Shown here one piece after another: positions 1-8,671 of a stretch of 46,023 nt of DNA. The notes below the pieces were generated by a model. It was not told the DNA's origin. It made no database searches and worked only from the letters and a program-made list of their open reading frames with translations. The stretch covers positions 1-46,023 of the forward strand of contig JACRDB010000157.1 in assembly GCA_016218725.1 (NCBI GenBank). Direction: 5' to 3'. This DNA comes from Deltaproteobacteria bacterium (GTDB taxonomy: Bacteria; Myxococcota_A; Polyangia; Polyangiales; Ga0077539). How positions within the stretch are numbered: the stretch's first letter is position 1; every line of letters begins with the position of its first letter. A program made the position numbers and the translations under genes.

Positions 1-810
1 CTGCCCGCTCGCCCCGCACGCGCCGCAGGTGCCGCTCGTGCACGCCGTGCCGCCCGCGCACGCCCCGCCCGCGCAGCACGGCTGCCCGGCGCCGCCGCAG
101 GGCGCGCAGGAGCCCCCGCGGCAGAGCGTCCCTGCGGCGCAGGTGACGCCGCCGCAGCAGCGCTGCCCCGAGGCCCCGCAGGGCGCGCAGGTGTCCGTCG
201 CGTCGCAAGACAGCCCCGCGCCCACGCATGCCGCCCCGGGGCAGCAGGGTTGTCCTTCGGCGCCGCACGCGCGGCAGAAGCCCGTGGCCGCGCAGGCGGC
301 GCCCTCCAGGCATGCCTCCCCCGCGCAGCACCGCTCACCCGCGCGGCCGCAGGGCTCGCAGCGCCCGGCGGCGCACACGTCTGCCATGCCCACGCAGCGG
401 TCCCCGGCGCAGCACGCGGCGCCTCGCGCCCCGCAGGGGCCGCACACCCCGGCGGTGCACACGAACACCCCGAGGCACGGCGTGGCCCTCGGGCAGCACG
501 CGGCCCCTCGCTCTCCACACGGGACGCAGCGCCCCTCGCGGCAGGTGGCCCCGTCGGCGCAGGCCTCGCCCGCGGGGCAGCACGTGCCTCCCGGGACGCC
601 GCAGCGCGCCGCGTCGGAGGTGCTGTCCCTCGGGGTGGCGTCCTCCGGGCGCTCCGGCGTCGTGGCCTCGGTCCCCAGGTCCGCCGCGGGTGTGTCCATG
701 GGCGCGGCATCAACCGCGGCGCGATCGGGTGGAGGGCCCGCGTCCCGGGCGCTGCCGTCGTCACAGGCCATCAGGGCGAGCACACACACAACCAGGACCG
801 CGCGCTGCAT
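1..810 (-). CDS. Cys-rich repeat lipoprotein, 3' end cut by window edge
   Basis: The reading frame is open from an ATG at 810 to the window edge, giving 270 codons without a stop. The first 16 residues form a short lipoprotein signal with the lipobox L-M-A-C (Cys16), so the product should be anchored to the cell envelope. An acidic, Pro/Ala/Thr-rich linker follows to about residue 75. After it come at least six repeats of about 29 residues built on a CG-x-x-G-x-x-CC core with further Cys-x3-5-Cys spacings, like other disulfide-rich secreted myxobacterial proteins. No Shine-Dalgarno is visible upstream; the start rests on the signal peptide. The number of repeats is unknown because the gene continues leftwards. 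Function unknown; a surface-exposed disulfide-stabilised stalk is inference. Confidence 0.8.
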   Translation of the reverse strand, partial: MQRAVLVVCVLALMACDDGSARDAGPPPDRAAVDAAPMDTPAADLGTEATTPERPEDATPRDSTSDAARCGVPGGTCCPAGEACADGATCREGRCVPCGERGAACCPRATPCLGVFVCTAGVCGPCGARGAACCAGDRCVGMADVCAAGRCEPCGRAGERCCAGEACLEGAACAATGFCRACGAEGQPCCPGAACVGAGLSCDATDTCAPCGASGQRCCGGVTCAAGTLCRGGSCAPCGGAGQPCCAGGACAGGTACTSGTCGACGASGQ

Positions 811-1170
811 GGAGGTGCGGAGGTTATACACGCTGTGTGGGCCGCCCCCGGCACGCCGCTCTTCCGGGCGGATTTTTTTGGTGACACGGGCAGCGGGGTC
901 TACAACGTGTGGGTGGGAGCCTACTCGTCCAACGGGTTCCAGGGCAGCTCCACGTCCGCACGGACGACCCGTCCACCTGGCGCGACGCGGGCCCCGACGC
1001 GACGGACTACGCAGACCGCGGCTCGGACGCGGCTGCCGTACCTGGCTCGCCGACCGACGGCGCCGCGGACCTGCGGTAGACGGACAGGGAGTTGGACAGG
1101 GAATGTCACTGGCGGGGTTGCGCCCAGAGGCGGGCTTGTGAGAGTGCGTGTTTGTGAAGAGGGCACATCG
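811..1170. other. Intergenic stretch with a probable broken coding remnant
   Basis: This 360-base gap separates two divergent genes. On the + strand one frame reads a protein-like stretch from about 850 to 945 (PLFRADFFGDTG, then VYNVWVGAYSS). A different frame then continues from about 943 to a TAG at 1077-1079 with an Asp/Ala/Pro-rich sequence (DDPSTWRDAGPDATDYADRG), the composition used in linkers of neighbouring exported proteins. Neither part has a start codon with a ribosome site. The best reading is a decayed, frameshifted gene fragment, but a chance open frame in GC-rich DNA is possible. A run of seven T lies at about 871-877. The promoters of both flanking genes must lie here; no convincing -35/-10 pair was found. 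Confidence 0.35.
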
Positions 1171-2082
1171 GTGCAGAAGCCTTACGACGTGATGGCGCGA
1201 GGATTGTTGGAGGGGGCGCTCACAGGACCGTGCGTGGTGCGGACCGAGGAGAGCGTGGTGGCTGACGCCCGCGCTATCGACACGCTGGTGGAGCCGCTCC
1301 CAGGGCGTGCGGGAGAGCTCGCGTCGCGGGGATTGTTGGGCCGCATGGCGTTGGAGCCTGGCTCCATCGAGGCGTTTCACGACCCTCCCTCCCTCGACGA
1401 GGTGGACGAGTGCCTCCTCAAGGTGATCGCCCTGCACTCACGGCAGCGGGCGACGTGGCGTGCGCTCCCCCTACCCCGGAGCGCGTCGCCGCCGCCGCGG
1501 CCGGGGCTCTGGGTGGTGAGCGCGGGCGTCCCCGACGCGGTGCTGGAGGCGTGGGCGCTGGCTCCGATGGACGGGTGGCCGACGGGGTGCTTCGCGAACG
1601 CGAGCGTCCGGGCGCCGCGGCTGGTGGTGGTGAGCCAGCTCCAGCGCACGCGCGAGACGCTGCTGCTGCGCCTCCTTGGGACCGATCGCGTGCTGCGGGC
1701 CGCCTTCGAGGACCTGCACGCCCTCCCTGAGGACGCCTGGGAGCGCGAGATGCTGGCGCCGCTCCTGGCGTTGTTGCGGCACGACCTGCCGCGGATGGGC
1801 GTCGTGAGCTATACTCCCGAGGAGGACTCCATGAGGTACCAGGAAGCCGCCAGGATCACCGAGGAACTCAGGCGCAAGGATCGAGCCGAGGCGCTGTCTC
1901 AGGGCCTTGCCCCGTTGCTGCGCCAGTTCGAACGCAGGCTGGGCCGCGGGCTCACAGAACCCGAACGCGCAGTGCTGCTGGCGCGACTTGGTTCGCTGGG
2001 CCCCGCGCGCCTTGGAGACGTGGTGCTCGACCTCGACCCGCAGGCCCTCGCGGCGTGGCTCACGGACCCGAACGCTGCGTAG
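1171..2082 (+). CDS. Rpn/DUF4351-like protein (PD-(D/E)XK-related), 303 aa
   Basis: The GTG at 1171 is chosen because GAGGG lies about 8 bases upstream and the protein-like sequence begins there (VQKPYDVMARGLL). The frame is open much further upstream, but that part is antisense to the Cys-rich gene and not protein-like. The opening segment, with A-I-D-T-L-V-E-P near residues 30-40, resembles the start of the PD-(D/E)XK fold in Rpn-type recombination-promoting nucleases, though the usual E-x-Q/K active-site pair is not clear. The end (ERRLGRGLTEPERAVLLARL, then DPQALAAWL) resembles the DUF4351 tail that often closes such proteins. A second, clearer Rpn protein lies at 43461-44387. Assignment is from pattern only; enzyme activity is doubtful because the catalytic lysine motif is not evident. 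Confidence 0.55.
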   Translation: MQKPYDVMARGLLEGALTGPCVVRTEESVVADARAIDTLVEPLPGRAGELASRGLLGRMALEPGSIEAFHDPPSLDEVDECLLKVIALHSRQRATWRALPLPRSASPPPRPGLWVVSAGVPDAVLEAWALAPMDGWPTGCFANASVRAPRLVVVSQLQRTRETLLLRLLGTDRVLRAAFEDLHALPEDAWEREMLAPLLALLRHDLPRMGVVSYTPEEDSMRYQEAARITEELRRKDRAEALSQGLAPLLRQFERRLGRGLTEPERAVLLARLGSLGPARLGDVVLDLDPQALAAWLTDPNAA

Positions 2083-2106
2083 CTCCGCGCGGTCGCGTAA
2101 CACCCC

Positions 2107-3171
2107 TCACCCCCCGACCGCTCGACGCACCGGCTGCGTCCACGCCTGCGCGCCGCGGCCGTCGGTGACCACCGCGCGGACGTAGCCCCCGGGACGCAGC
2201 CCGTCGCGCGCAAAGCGCGCCTCCCGCGCGCGCACCGGGGCCTGCCTCGCGCCGTCCACCACCCACTCCACCCGCACCGGCTCCGGCGCGCCGTCCGCCA
2301 CCCACAGCTCCACCGCCGCGTCGGTGACCTCCAGCCGCGCCAGCGCCACCCCCGTGGACGCGTAGAAGTCCCCCCGCTCCAGCGCGCTACGGACGGACGC
2401 CCGGTCCCGGGACGCATGCACCATCACCCACCCGAGGTCCCCGACGTCCACCTCCTCGCCCGCGGCGCGCGCCTGCGCGGCGTCGTCGTAGTGGTGGGCG
2501 TCGTCCGTGGCCACGCCCCAGAGCGTGACGCCCTCGCGCAGGGCGGCGTCCCAGAGGGCCTCCGTGGACGGGTGCGTCGCGTCGCCCTCGTTGGCGCACC
2601 CCGACGAGCGGTTGGCGATCTCCACCAGCGTCACCCCGCGCCGAGCGAGCTCCGTCACCAGCCCCGCGTCTGCCGCCCAGTGGAAGTTCGGGTGGTTGAG
2701 CTGCGTGAGCCCCCCCATCCCCCTCGCCACGCCCAGGGCGCGCGCGTAGCGCGCCAGGCGCGCGTCGCCCGTGGTCGCCGGCCACGGCACCGGCCCCTCC
2801 GGGGCGTCCACGAAGAGCGCGTTCATGTGCAGGAGGCACGGGTGCCCGGGCACCTCGGGCTCGCAGCGCCGGAGGTTCTGCGTGAGCTCCACGCCCGGGA
2901 ACACCAGCATCGCGCCCTCCCCGCGCGCATGCGTCACGTGGTCGTGGTCCGTGAAGACCAGGAAATCAAAGCCCCTCCGGGCGTACCAGCGCACCACCTC
3001 CTCGGGCGGCGTGCGGCTGTCCCCGGAGCGGTTCGAGTGCAGGTGCGTCTGCCCCTTGAGCCACCGGAGCGCGGGCCTCGGGGTCGCCGCGCCGGGCCTC
3101 GCCGCCGTTGATGGCCGCCCCGCGCGGCACCCGAAGCCCAGCGCCACGGACAGCGCCAGCCAGCGCGTCAC
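2107..3171 (-). CDS. PHP-domain (CehA/McbA-type) metallohydrolase, probable lipoprotein
   Basis: The protein is 354 aa if translation starts at the GTG at 3171, which overlaps the TGA of the upstream gene as GTGA and follows a G-rich stretch, suggesting translational coupling. Residues 1-15 form a short signal with Cys15 (LGFGC), so an exported lipoprotein is likely. The PHP metal-site motifs are visible: H-L-H at 43-45 (QTHLHSN), T-D-H-D-H at 74-78, E95 in PGVELT, and a later LNHPNFHW. PHP proteins of this type hydrolyse phosphoesters using two or three metal ions; the substrate cannot be told. It is the last gene of the minus-strand run starting at 7075. A longer frame begins at 3228 but would remove the signal peptide from the N-terminus. 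Confidence 0.85.
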   Translation of the reverse strand: MTRWLALSVALGFGCRAGRPSTAARPGAATPRPALRWLKGQTHLHSNRSGDSRTPPEEVVRWYARRGFDFLVFTDHDHVTHARGEGAMLVFPGVELTQNLRRCEPEVPGHPCLLHMNALFVDAPEGPVPWPATTGDARLARYARALGVARGMGGLTQLNHPNFHWAADAGLVTELARRGVTLVEIANRSSGCANEGDATHPSTEALWDAALREGVTLWGVATDDAHHYDDAAQARAAGEEVDVGDLGWVMVHASRDRASVRSALERGDFYASTGVALARLEVTDAAVELWVADGAPEPVRVEWVVDGARQAPVRAREARFARDGLRPGGYVRAVVTDGRGAQAWTQPVRRAVGG

Positions 3172-3872
3172 GGACCCCCGCCGGACGTCACCGCGGACGG
3201 CGGCAGACCCAGCCGGTCGGCGAAGCACGCCCGGGCCTGGTCACACGTCGCCGTCGGGCCGAAGCACGCGCCCCTCACGGCGTCCAGGGCCTCGTCCTGA
3301 AAGAGGTTCCCCGCGAGGAGGCACTCGGCCCCCGTGGGCAGGCTCCGGCACGAGCCCCCGACGCGCCGGTTGAACGCCTCCAGGGCCTCGCACATTCGCT
3401 GCGCCACCACGCTCGGAGCGCCTGCCGTGGCGGGGAGGATACACTGCTCGAAGAAGCGGTCGCTGTCTCCGGGGCCCACCTGCTCACAGCTGAGCCCCGG
3501 CGCGCACGCCGCCCCGCGCGCCCAGACCTCCGGTCGCAGCCTCATCGCGCCCCAGCGCCGCGCACAGGACAGCTCGCAGGACGCCGCCACCTGCCCGGGG
3601 TTGCACCGCACCACCGCCGCGCACGTCGAGCGGCAGTACGCCAGCGCGCTCCCCTCGGGCCCCGGCGGCCTCACGTCCGGCGGCACCGCCGTGTCCGCGG
3701 GAGGCACCGCCGTGTCCCCGGGCACCGGCCGGTCCACGCCCGGGACCGCCGTGTCGGTCGCCACGGAGGTGTCCGCCGCCACCGCGGTGTCCGCGGGTCC
3801 CGCGTCGGGTCCCACGGTGACACCCCCGCACCCGAAGAGCACCCACTGGACAAAGAGCCATCGTCGCGCCAT
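3168..3872 (-). CDS. Lipoprotein with Asp-Thr-Ala-Val/Pro linker, unknown function
   Basis: This 234-aa protein starts MARRWLFVQWVLFGCGG, with a lipobox-like V-L-F-G-C (Cys15). Residues 16-72 form a low-complexity linker of repeated A-D-T-A-V/P units. The C-terminal two thirds contain about 12 cysteines in Y-C-R-S-T-C-A-A-V-V-R-C and similar spacings, suggesting a small disulfide-bonded extracellular domain. No known family was recognised. It lies 23 bases downstream of a frameshifted lipoprotein gene and overlaps the PHP hydrolase start by four bases, so the two products are probably made together and exported to the same compartment. Confidence 0.75.
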   Translation of the reverse strand: MARRWLFVQWVLFGCGGVTVGPDAGPADTAVAADTSVATDTAVPGVDRPVPGDTAVPPADTAVPPDVRPPGPEGSALAYCRSTCAAVVRCNPGQVAASCELSCARRWGAMRLRPEVWARGAACAPGLSCEQVGPGDSDRFFEQCILPATAGAPSVVAQRMCEALEAFNRRVGGSCRSLPTGAECLLAGNLFQDEALDAVRGACFGPTATCDQARACFADRLGLPPSAVTSGGGP

Positions 3873-3895
3873 GGGCGCATTCTAGCGCACCCACG

Positions 3896-4223
3896 TCACT
3901 GCGAGAGCGCCCTCCCCACCCCGCGGAGGAAGCCCCCTCCCACGCCCCTCACGTAGCCGCCGGTCATGCACCCGGCCGCCTCGCTGCAGGACCGGGCCGC
4001 GTCTACACACTGCACCGTCCGGGTGAAGTTCTCGTCACCCCCCAGGCGACGGAAGTCATCCAGACTCCTGCGCGCACGCGCGGAGCTCCTGCACCCCCCC
4101 GTCGTGAGGGCACAGCACCGCCAGGCGCGCGCAGGTGCGGTGCTCCTCCACCGTGGTGGCCTTGGAGCACCCCCAGAGCCCAGGGAACAGCCACAGCACG
4201 GACAAGGTCGTCGTGAGCTTCAT
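3896..4223 (-). pseudogene. Small Cys-containing lipoprotein gene split by a frameshift
   Basis: An ATG at 4223 preceded by AGGAG (spacing 9) opens MKLTTTLSVLWLFPGLWGC, a clear lipoprotein signal with Cys19. That frame ends at a TGA at 4056-4058 after 55 residues. Immediately beyond, another frame continues without a stop to 3896 with equally protein-like sequence (DDFRRLGGDENFTRTVQC, then two more Cys and a Gly-rich end) and ends 23 bases before the next gene. A one-base change in the CG-rich run around 4065-4085 would join them into a protein of about 108 aa. The cause may be a true frameshift or a sequencing error in the CG run. Function unknown; it belongs to the 7075-2107 gene run. Confidence 0.6.
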
Positions 4224-4294
4224 CACGCAACGCTCCTGGAGAGCCCCACCCCGGTGGCCTCCAGAGACACCTACGCCCTCTCCTCCCGGGAAGG

Positions 4295-6229
4295 TTACGC
4301 GCCCCCGGGGCGTACCCCACCCTCCAGGGCCTCCCGCAGCGCCACCCGAGGGCCAGAGCTGTCTACAAACACCAACCATTCCCTACCTTCCCCTACCTCC
4401 ACGCCTACCGTCGCCAGGGCCCGCCGCACCCGCTGGGCGCCCTCCGGGGCGAGGCCCGAGAGCTTCGCGGCGGCGCCTCGGAGGGGCTCCAGCCACGCGG
4501 TCCAGGCGCCGTCGGACTCTTCGGCGTCGAAGAGGGCCTGGAGCTCGGTGGCCTGCGACCGACCCCAGGCCTCCAAAAGCGCGCGGGCCTCCCCCGGGAC
4601 CGAGAGCCTCTCGACGTCGCGCCCGAGGCGGCGGTCCAGCCACCGCCCGCCGGGCAACGGGTCAAAGCGCCCGCCGGTCTCGTCCCCGCCCCGCGGCGGC
4701 GGAATGGACGACACCCTGGCCACCACGGCGCCGCCGGAGGGCTCGGCCCAGGGAAGCGCCAGCAGCATGAGCCTCGCCTCGCGGGCGTCCTGCGGGCGCT
4801 CGTCGGGGTTCTTGGCCAGGAGCGCCGCGAGGAGCCGATCGAAGGTCACGTCCAGGCTCGGGCGCAGCGAAGACGCTGTCGGCGGCTCCTCGCCCAGGTG
4901 CTGCGCGACGAAGTCCGGACCCAGGAACGGCGGACGACCACACAGCATCTGGAAGAGCACGCACCCGAGGGCGTACAGGTCCGTGGAGGCGCTCACGGCG
5001 CCGCCGGTGACCTGCTCCGGGGCCATGTACGGCAGCGAGCCCACGAGCCCGCCGGTCACCGTGGCCCCGAGGTCCGCCAGGTGCGCGGCCCCGAGGTCCC
5101 CGAGCCTCGCCTGCCCCGCGGGGTCAAAGAGAATGTTCCCGGGCTTCACGTCCCGGTGCACCACCCCATGGCGGTGGAGCACCTCGAGGGCGCCCAGCAC
5201 CCGGAGGGTGATGGCCCGCACCTCCGTCAGGGCCAGGCTCCCGATGCGCTCGCCGAGGGTCCCTCCGGGCATCCAGTCATACACAATGGTGGGCCCCTCG
5301 GGGTCCAGGGCGCGCATGCGCACGAGCTGCGGGTCCTCCAGGGAGCGCGCCAGCTCGGCCTCGCGCATGAAGCGCCCGAAGGCCGCGCTGCGGTCGTCCC
5401 CGACGCTCAGCACCTTGAGCGCCACGGTGTCCCCGGTGAGCTCGTCCACGGCCTCGAGCACGCGCCCCGTGGCCCCGGAGCCCACCTCGCGCACCACGCG
5501 GTAGCGCCCGGCGTAGCGCCGCTCGGCCCCGTCGCTGCGAGGGAGCGCGTCGTGGTAGGCGTCCACCTCGGCGGGGCGCGTGGCGTCCAGGGTGCGCAGG
5601 CGCAGCACCCAGTCCAGGGCCCCGTGGCGCCACCCGAGGCGCGAGAGCCCGCACACGATCCTGGCCATGGCGTCGGCCCCGGCGCCCGCGCGCAGCGCGC
5701 TCTGGAGGGCCCTCACGGCCCCGGCGTCGTCGCCCCGGGCGGCGCGCAGGTCCGCCAGGCGCAGCGCCGCGGGGATGTCATCCGGGGTCTGGGCCAGGTG
5801 CTGCTCCCAGGCCCTCAGGGCCCGGGCCGAGTCCCCCGCGCGGTCAAAGCACCGCGCCGCCCGCGCGTAGTTCGCGCGCTCGTACCAGCACCGCGCCGCC
5901 TCCGCGGGGGAGGTCTCCTCAAGCACCATCCCCGCCACGTCGTCCCGGCGCGCCAGCTTTGCCTGGGAAGCCGCCACCGGGGCCCGGAGCGCGTCGTGGC
6001 CGAGCTCCTCGGCCAGCGCCGTGAGAATCAGCTCGTCCCCGGCCCCGAGGGCGATGTCCATCGCCAGGCGCCACTCGCCCCCGTGGGCCGCGCAGGCCAC
6101 CGCGTCCGCCGGGCGGTTCATCAGAGACAAGAGCTCCGCCGCGCGCTTCCACGCCCCCCGAGAGCGCGCCAGCGCGGCCGCGGCGTCCAGCTCCCCGCGG
6201 CGGACCAGCGCCTCGACGTCCGGGTCCAT
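4295..6229 (-). CDS. Ser/Thr protein kinase with N-terminal helical repeats
   Basis: The ATG at 6229 gives 644 aa; an in-frame GTG directly before it is the alternative. Residues 1-240 are Ala-rich helical repeats of TPR type (units near AARCWYERANYARAARCF and ALRLADLRAARGDDAGAVRA). The Hanks-type kinase domain runs from about 243 to 510: Gly loop G-S-G-A-T-G-R-V near 250, the ATP lysine in V-A-L-K near 272, the catalytic loop H-R-D-V-K-P-G-N near 359, D-L-G replacing D-F-G near 379, and A-P-E near 404. All catalytic residues are present, so it should be active. A tail of about 135 residues follows. No transmembrane segment is obvious, so it is probably cytoplasmic, with the repeats binding partners. 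It directly follows the DUF882 gene. Confidence 0.93.
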   Translation of the reverse strand: MDPDVEALVRRGELDAAAALARSRGAWKRAAELLSLMNRPADAVACAAHGGEWRLAMDIALGAGDELILTALAEELGHDALRAPVAASQAKLARRDDVAGMVLEETSPAEAARCWYERANYARAARCFDRAGDSARALRAWEQHLAQTPDDIPAALRLADLRAARGDDAGAVRALQSALRAGAGADAMARIVCGLSRLGWRHGALDWVLRLRTLDATRPAEVDAYHDALPRSDGAERRYAGRYRVVREVGSGATGRVLEAVDELTGDTVALKVLSVGDDRSAAFGRFMREAELARSLEDPQLVRMRALDPEGPTIVYDWMPGGTLGERIGSLALTEVRAITLRVLGALEVLHRHGVVHRDVKPGNILFDPAGQARLGDLGAAHLADLGATVTGGLVGSLPYMAPEQVTGGAVSASTDLYALGCVLFQMLCGRPPFLGPDFVAQHLGEEPPTASSLRPSLDVTFDRLLAALLAKNPDERPQDAREARLMLLALPWAEPSGGAVVARVSSIPPPRGGDETGGRFDPLPGGRWLDRRLGRDVERLSVPGEARALLEAWGRSQATELQALFDAEESDGAWTAWLEPLRGAAAKLSGLAPEGAQRVRRALATVGVEVGEGREWLVFVDSSGPRVALREALEGGVRPGGA

Positions 6230-6232
6230 CAC

Positions 6233-7075
6233 CTACCGCGCGCCGGGGGTAACCGTCGTACCAGCCGTACCAGCCGCGCCGGACGGTACTTCCTCGTCGG
6301 CCTCGTCGTCGGCTCCGTCGTCGGCGCCGGTGCCGCCCAGGGGCGTCACCCCGCGGGCGCGGGCGGCCTCGTCGGCGGCGCGGGCCTCGGCGCCGCGCAC
6401 CTCCCGGAGCCTGCGGCTGCGCCGCCCCGGGACGCTCGGGTCCACCCAGAAGAAGCTCCGGCTGCGCACGTCCACATGCACAAAGCCCGACACCGGGTAC
6501 ACCCCCACGCCCAGGAAGCCCAGCGTGCGCGCGTACGCCGCCACGGCCTCGTCTCGTACGCCCGGCAGCACCAGGTCCACCGCGCGCCCGAGGGCGTGGT
6601 TGCTCCGCCCCGCCCGGGCGCGGTACCCCGACACCACCGTCACCTGCCCCACCTGGAAGTGCCTCGCCAGCGTGTACACCACCTCCAGGAGCCGTACGTC
6701 TATCGCCGTGGTGGCGTGGGCCCGCGTGTCCTCCAACACCCGCGACGCCTGCGCGCGGGAGACCTCGTCGAAGACCCAGGCGCCCTCGCGGCCCGTCGGC
6801 GCGAGCTCCCCGGCCACGCGGTTGTTGAGCCCGTAGAGCCGCAGGACGTAGCGCCCGTCCTCCGTGGCCCGCGGCCCCGGCAGCCGCGACGGGTCGTGCC
6901 AGCGCCGCACGTTGGCCCGGTACACCGCCAGGTTCACCCGCGCAGGGCGGCGCCTCGCGCGGGTGCGGCGTCCATGCCGCGGGGGGTCCGCGAGGCCCTC
7001 CGAGGGCGCCAGGAGCCCGGCGCCCAGGAGCGCCAGGACGAGGGCCGCGGGGAGGGCTTTGCGCGAGGGGGACAT
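6233..7075 (-). CDS. DUF882/peptidase M15-like zinc D,D-peptidase, exported
   Basis: The 280-aa protein begins with a signal peptide (MSPSRKALPAALVLALLGAG), then a basic stretch. The central domain carries the M15/DUF882 zinc signature: V-S-G-Y-R near 148, S-N-H-A-L-G-R-A-V-D with His160 and Asp167, and F-V-H-V-D with His200. Proteins of this family (YcbK type) are periplasmic and thought to trim peptidoglycan peptides or act as carboxypeptidases. The last 60 residues are an acidic, Gly/Ala-rich tail that is probably disordered. It is the first gene of a minus-strand run with a kinase immediately downstream (stop at 6233, kinase ATG at 6229). The 80 bases before it are shared with the divergent gene at 7156. 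No clear ribosome site precedes the ATG. Confidence 0.85.
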   Translation of the reverse strand: MSPSRKALPAALVLALLGAGLLAPSEGLADPPRHGRRTRARRRPARVNLAVYRANVRRWHDPSRLPGPRATEDGRYVLRLYGLNNRVAGELAPTGREGAWVFDEVSRAQASRVLEDTRAHATTAIDVRLLEVVYTLARHFQVGQVTVVSGYRARAGRSNHALGRAVDLVLPGVRDEAVAAYARTLGFLGVGVYPVSGFVHVDVRSRSFFWVDPSVPGRRSRRLREVRGAEARAADEAARARGVTPLGGTGADDGADDEADEEVPSGAAGTAGTTVTPGAR

Positions 7076-7155
7076 CGGGGGCGGGGCCTCGGGGCTTCGT
7101 ACCGCGGGAGGCGGGAGGGAGACAAGGGCCGCCGGGCGTCGTAGGCTCCGGCGCG

Positions 7156-8670
7156 ATGAGAGCGTACAGCTTCCTTGTGGGTGTGTGCCTCGGGGCCTTC
7201 GGGTGCGCGAGCACGGTGCAGAGCGGGGTGGGTGACGGCGGCGATGCGGGTCCCGGGGTGGACGTGGGGCCCGACGTGCCCGGGGTGGACACGGGGCTTC
7301 GGCCGGACGTGGTGCCCGTGGACACGGCGCCGGTGGACGTGAGGGTGCCCCGTTGTGGGGACCGGGAGCTCGACCCGGGCGAGAGCTGCGACGACGGGAA
7401 CAACACCCCGGGCGACGGCTGCGGCCCCACGTGCCGCTGGGAGCCCCGCTGCGGGGACGGGCGCGTGGACCCCGGCGAGGTGTGCGACGACGGCAACAAC
7501 CGCTCCGGGGACGGGTGCCGCAGCGACTGCCGCTCGGACGAGCGCTGCGGAAACATGATCGTGGACACCGAGCGCGGCGAGGTGTGCGACGGGACCCAGG
7601 GCTGCGCGCCGGACTGCCGCTCGCTCACGCTGTGCGGCAACGGCCGGACCGAGGCCGGCGAGCAGTGCGACGACGGCAACCGCTCGCGCTGGGACGGCTG
7701 CGGCCCGGACTGCCGCAACGAGCAGGCCGTGGTGCTCAACAACCTGGCCATCGCCCAGGACACGGGCATGCTCGGGTGCGATTTCTCCGGGGACCGCCGG
7801 CCGGACAACGCCTTCGGGCGCGCCTTCGGGATGGCCCTCGGGCTCTTCAACTCCTTTGTCACCAACGGGATCTCCAACGGGCAGCTCCTGCTCCAGCTCT
7901 CGTTCTTGAACCTCACGGACCCCCGCGGGCAGAACGTGCCGGACGTGCGCGTAGGCTGGCTCCTCGGGGCCGACGCGGACATGGAGCTCACCAACAACGG
8001 CGCCCCGGGCAACCCCCAGCTCGTGCAGCGTGCCTCGCTCCGGCCCATGACCGAGCTGCCCGCGGCGTCGTTCCAGTCCCGGATCACCACGGGCATGTTG
8101 GACGGCGGCCCGGAGGACATCGAGCTGGTGCTCCCCGCGGGGCCCATCGGGATGCTGAACTTCCGCGTGCGGCGCAGCCGCATCTCGGGCCTCCTGGTGG
8201 CCGACGCGGAGCGCATCACGGAGCTTCGCAGCGGCGTGCTCTGCGGGGCCATCCCCGCCCAGGACCTCGCCCGGCTGCCGAACCCGGCCTCGCTCATCCC
8301 CGGCGGCGGCGGCGGGGGGATGATGTCCAGGAGCTCCTTCCTGGAGCTCCTGGTGGCCGGCCAGCGGATTCTGTTCTTCACCATCGGCCCGCAGCAGCCC
8401 GACATCGACCTCGACGGGGACGGCCTCGAGGCCTACGAGTCCAACATGGGCTCCCTCGGCACCCCGCCGGAGATCACCGCCTGCATCGACGGCAACGGCA
8501 CCCGGATCCCGGGCCGAGCCTGCGTCATGGACCCGAGGATGGCCGACGGCTTCAGCTCCGCGTTCCAGCTCTCGGGCGTCTGGGTCGCCCTCCGGGGCGT
8601 GCGCGAGGGCGGGCGCATGGGCGGCGGCGGCACCGCCGACGCGGGCGCCCCCTCGGACGGCGGGCCCTGA
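7156..8670 (+). CDS. DUF4215 (myxobacterial Cys-rich repeat) lipoprotein
   Basis: The protein of 504 aa starts MRAYSFLVGVCLGAFGC, a lipoprotein signal with Cys17. A short Val/Asp/Pro linker leads to four Cys-rich repeats at about residues 68-195, with the diagnostic C-G-D-G-x-x-D-P-G-E-x-C-D-D-G-N-N pattern followed by G-D-G-C. This pattern defines the myxobacterial Cys-rich repeat family DUF4215. The C-terminal 300 residues form a non-repetitive domain with alternating hydrophobic segments and a Gly-rich tail; no family was recognised. It is probably exported to the outer surface. Its stop at 8670 lies one base from the stop of the convergent SRPBCC gene, with no terminator between. Confidence 0.85.
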   Translation: MRAYSFLVGVCLGAFGCASTVQSGVGDGGDAGPGVDVGPDVPGVDTGLRPDVVPVDTAPVDVRVPRCGDRELDPGESCDDGNNTPGDGCGPTCRWEPRCGDGRVDPGEVCDDGNNRSGDGCRSDCRSDERCGNMIVDTERGEVCDGTQGCAPDCRSLTLCGNGRTEAGEQCDDGNRSRWDGCGPDCRNEQAVVLNNLAIAQDTGMLGCDFSGDRRPDNAFGRAFGMALGLFNSFVTNGISNGQLLLQLSFLNLTDPRGQNVPDVRVGWLLGADADMELTNNGAPGNPQLVQRASLRPMTELPAASFQSRITTGMLDGGPEDIELVLPAGPIGMLNFRVRRSRISGLLVADAERITELRSGVLCGAIPAQDLARLPNPASLIPGGGGGGMMSRSSFLELLVAGQRILFFTIGPQQPDIDLDGDGLEAYESNMGSLGTPPEITACIDGNGTRIPGRACVMDPRMADGFSSAFQLSGVWVALRGVREGGRMGGGGTADAGAPSDGGP

Positions 8671-8671
8671 G

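Noticed and set aside
5919..8405. An 828-codon open frame on the minus strand
   Set aside because: It runs across the kinase, DUF882 and DUF4215 genes in a shadow frame with Arg/Gly/Pro-rich composition and no domain.
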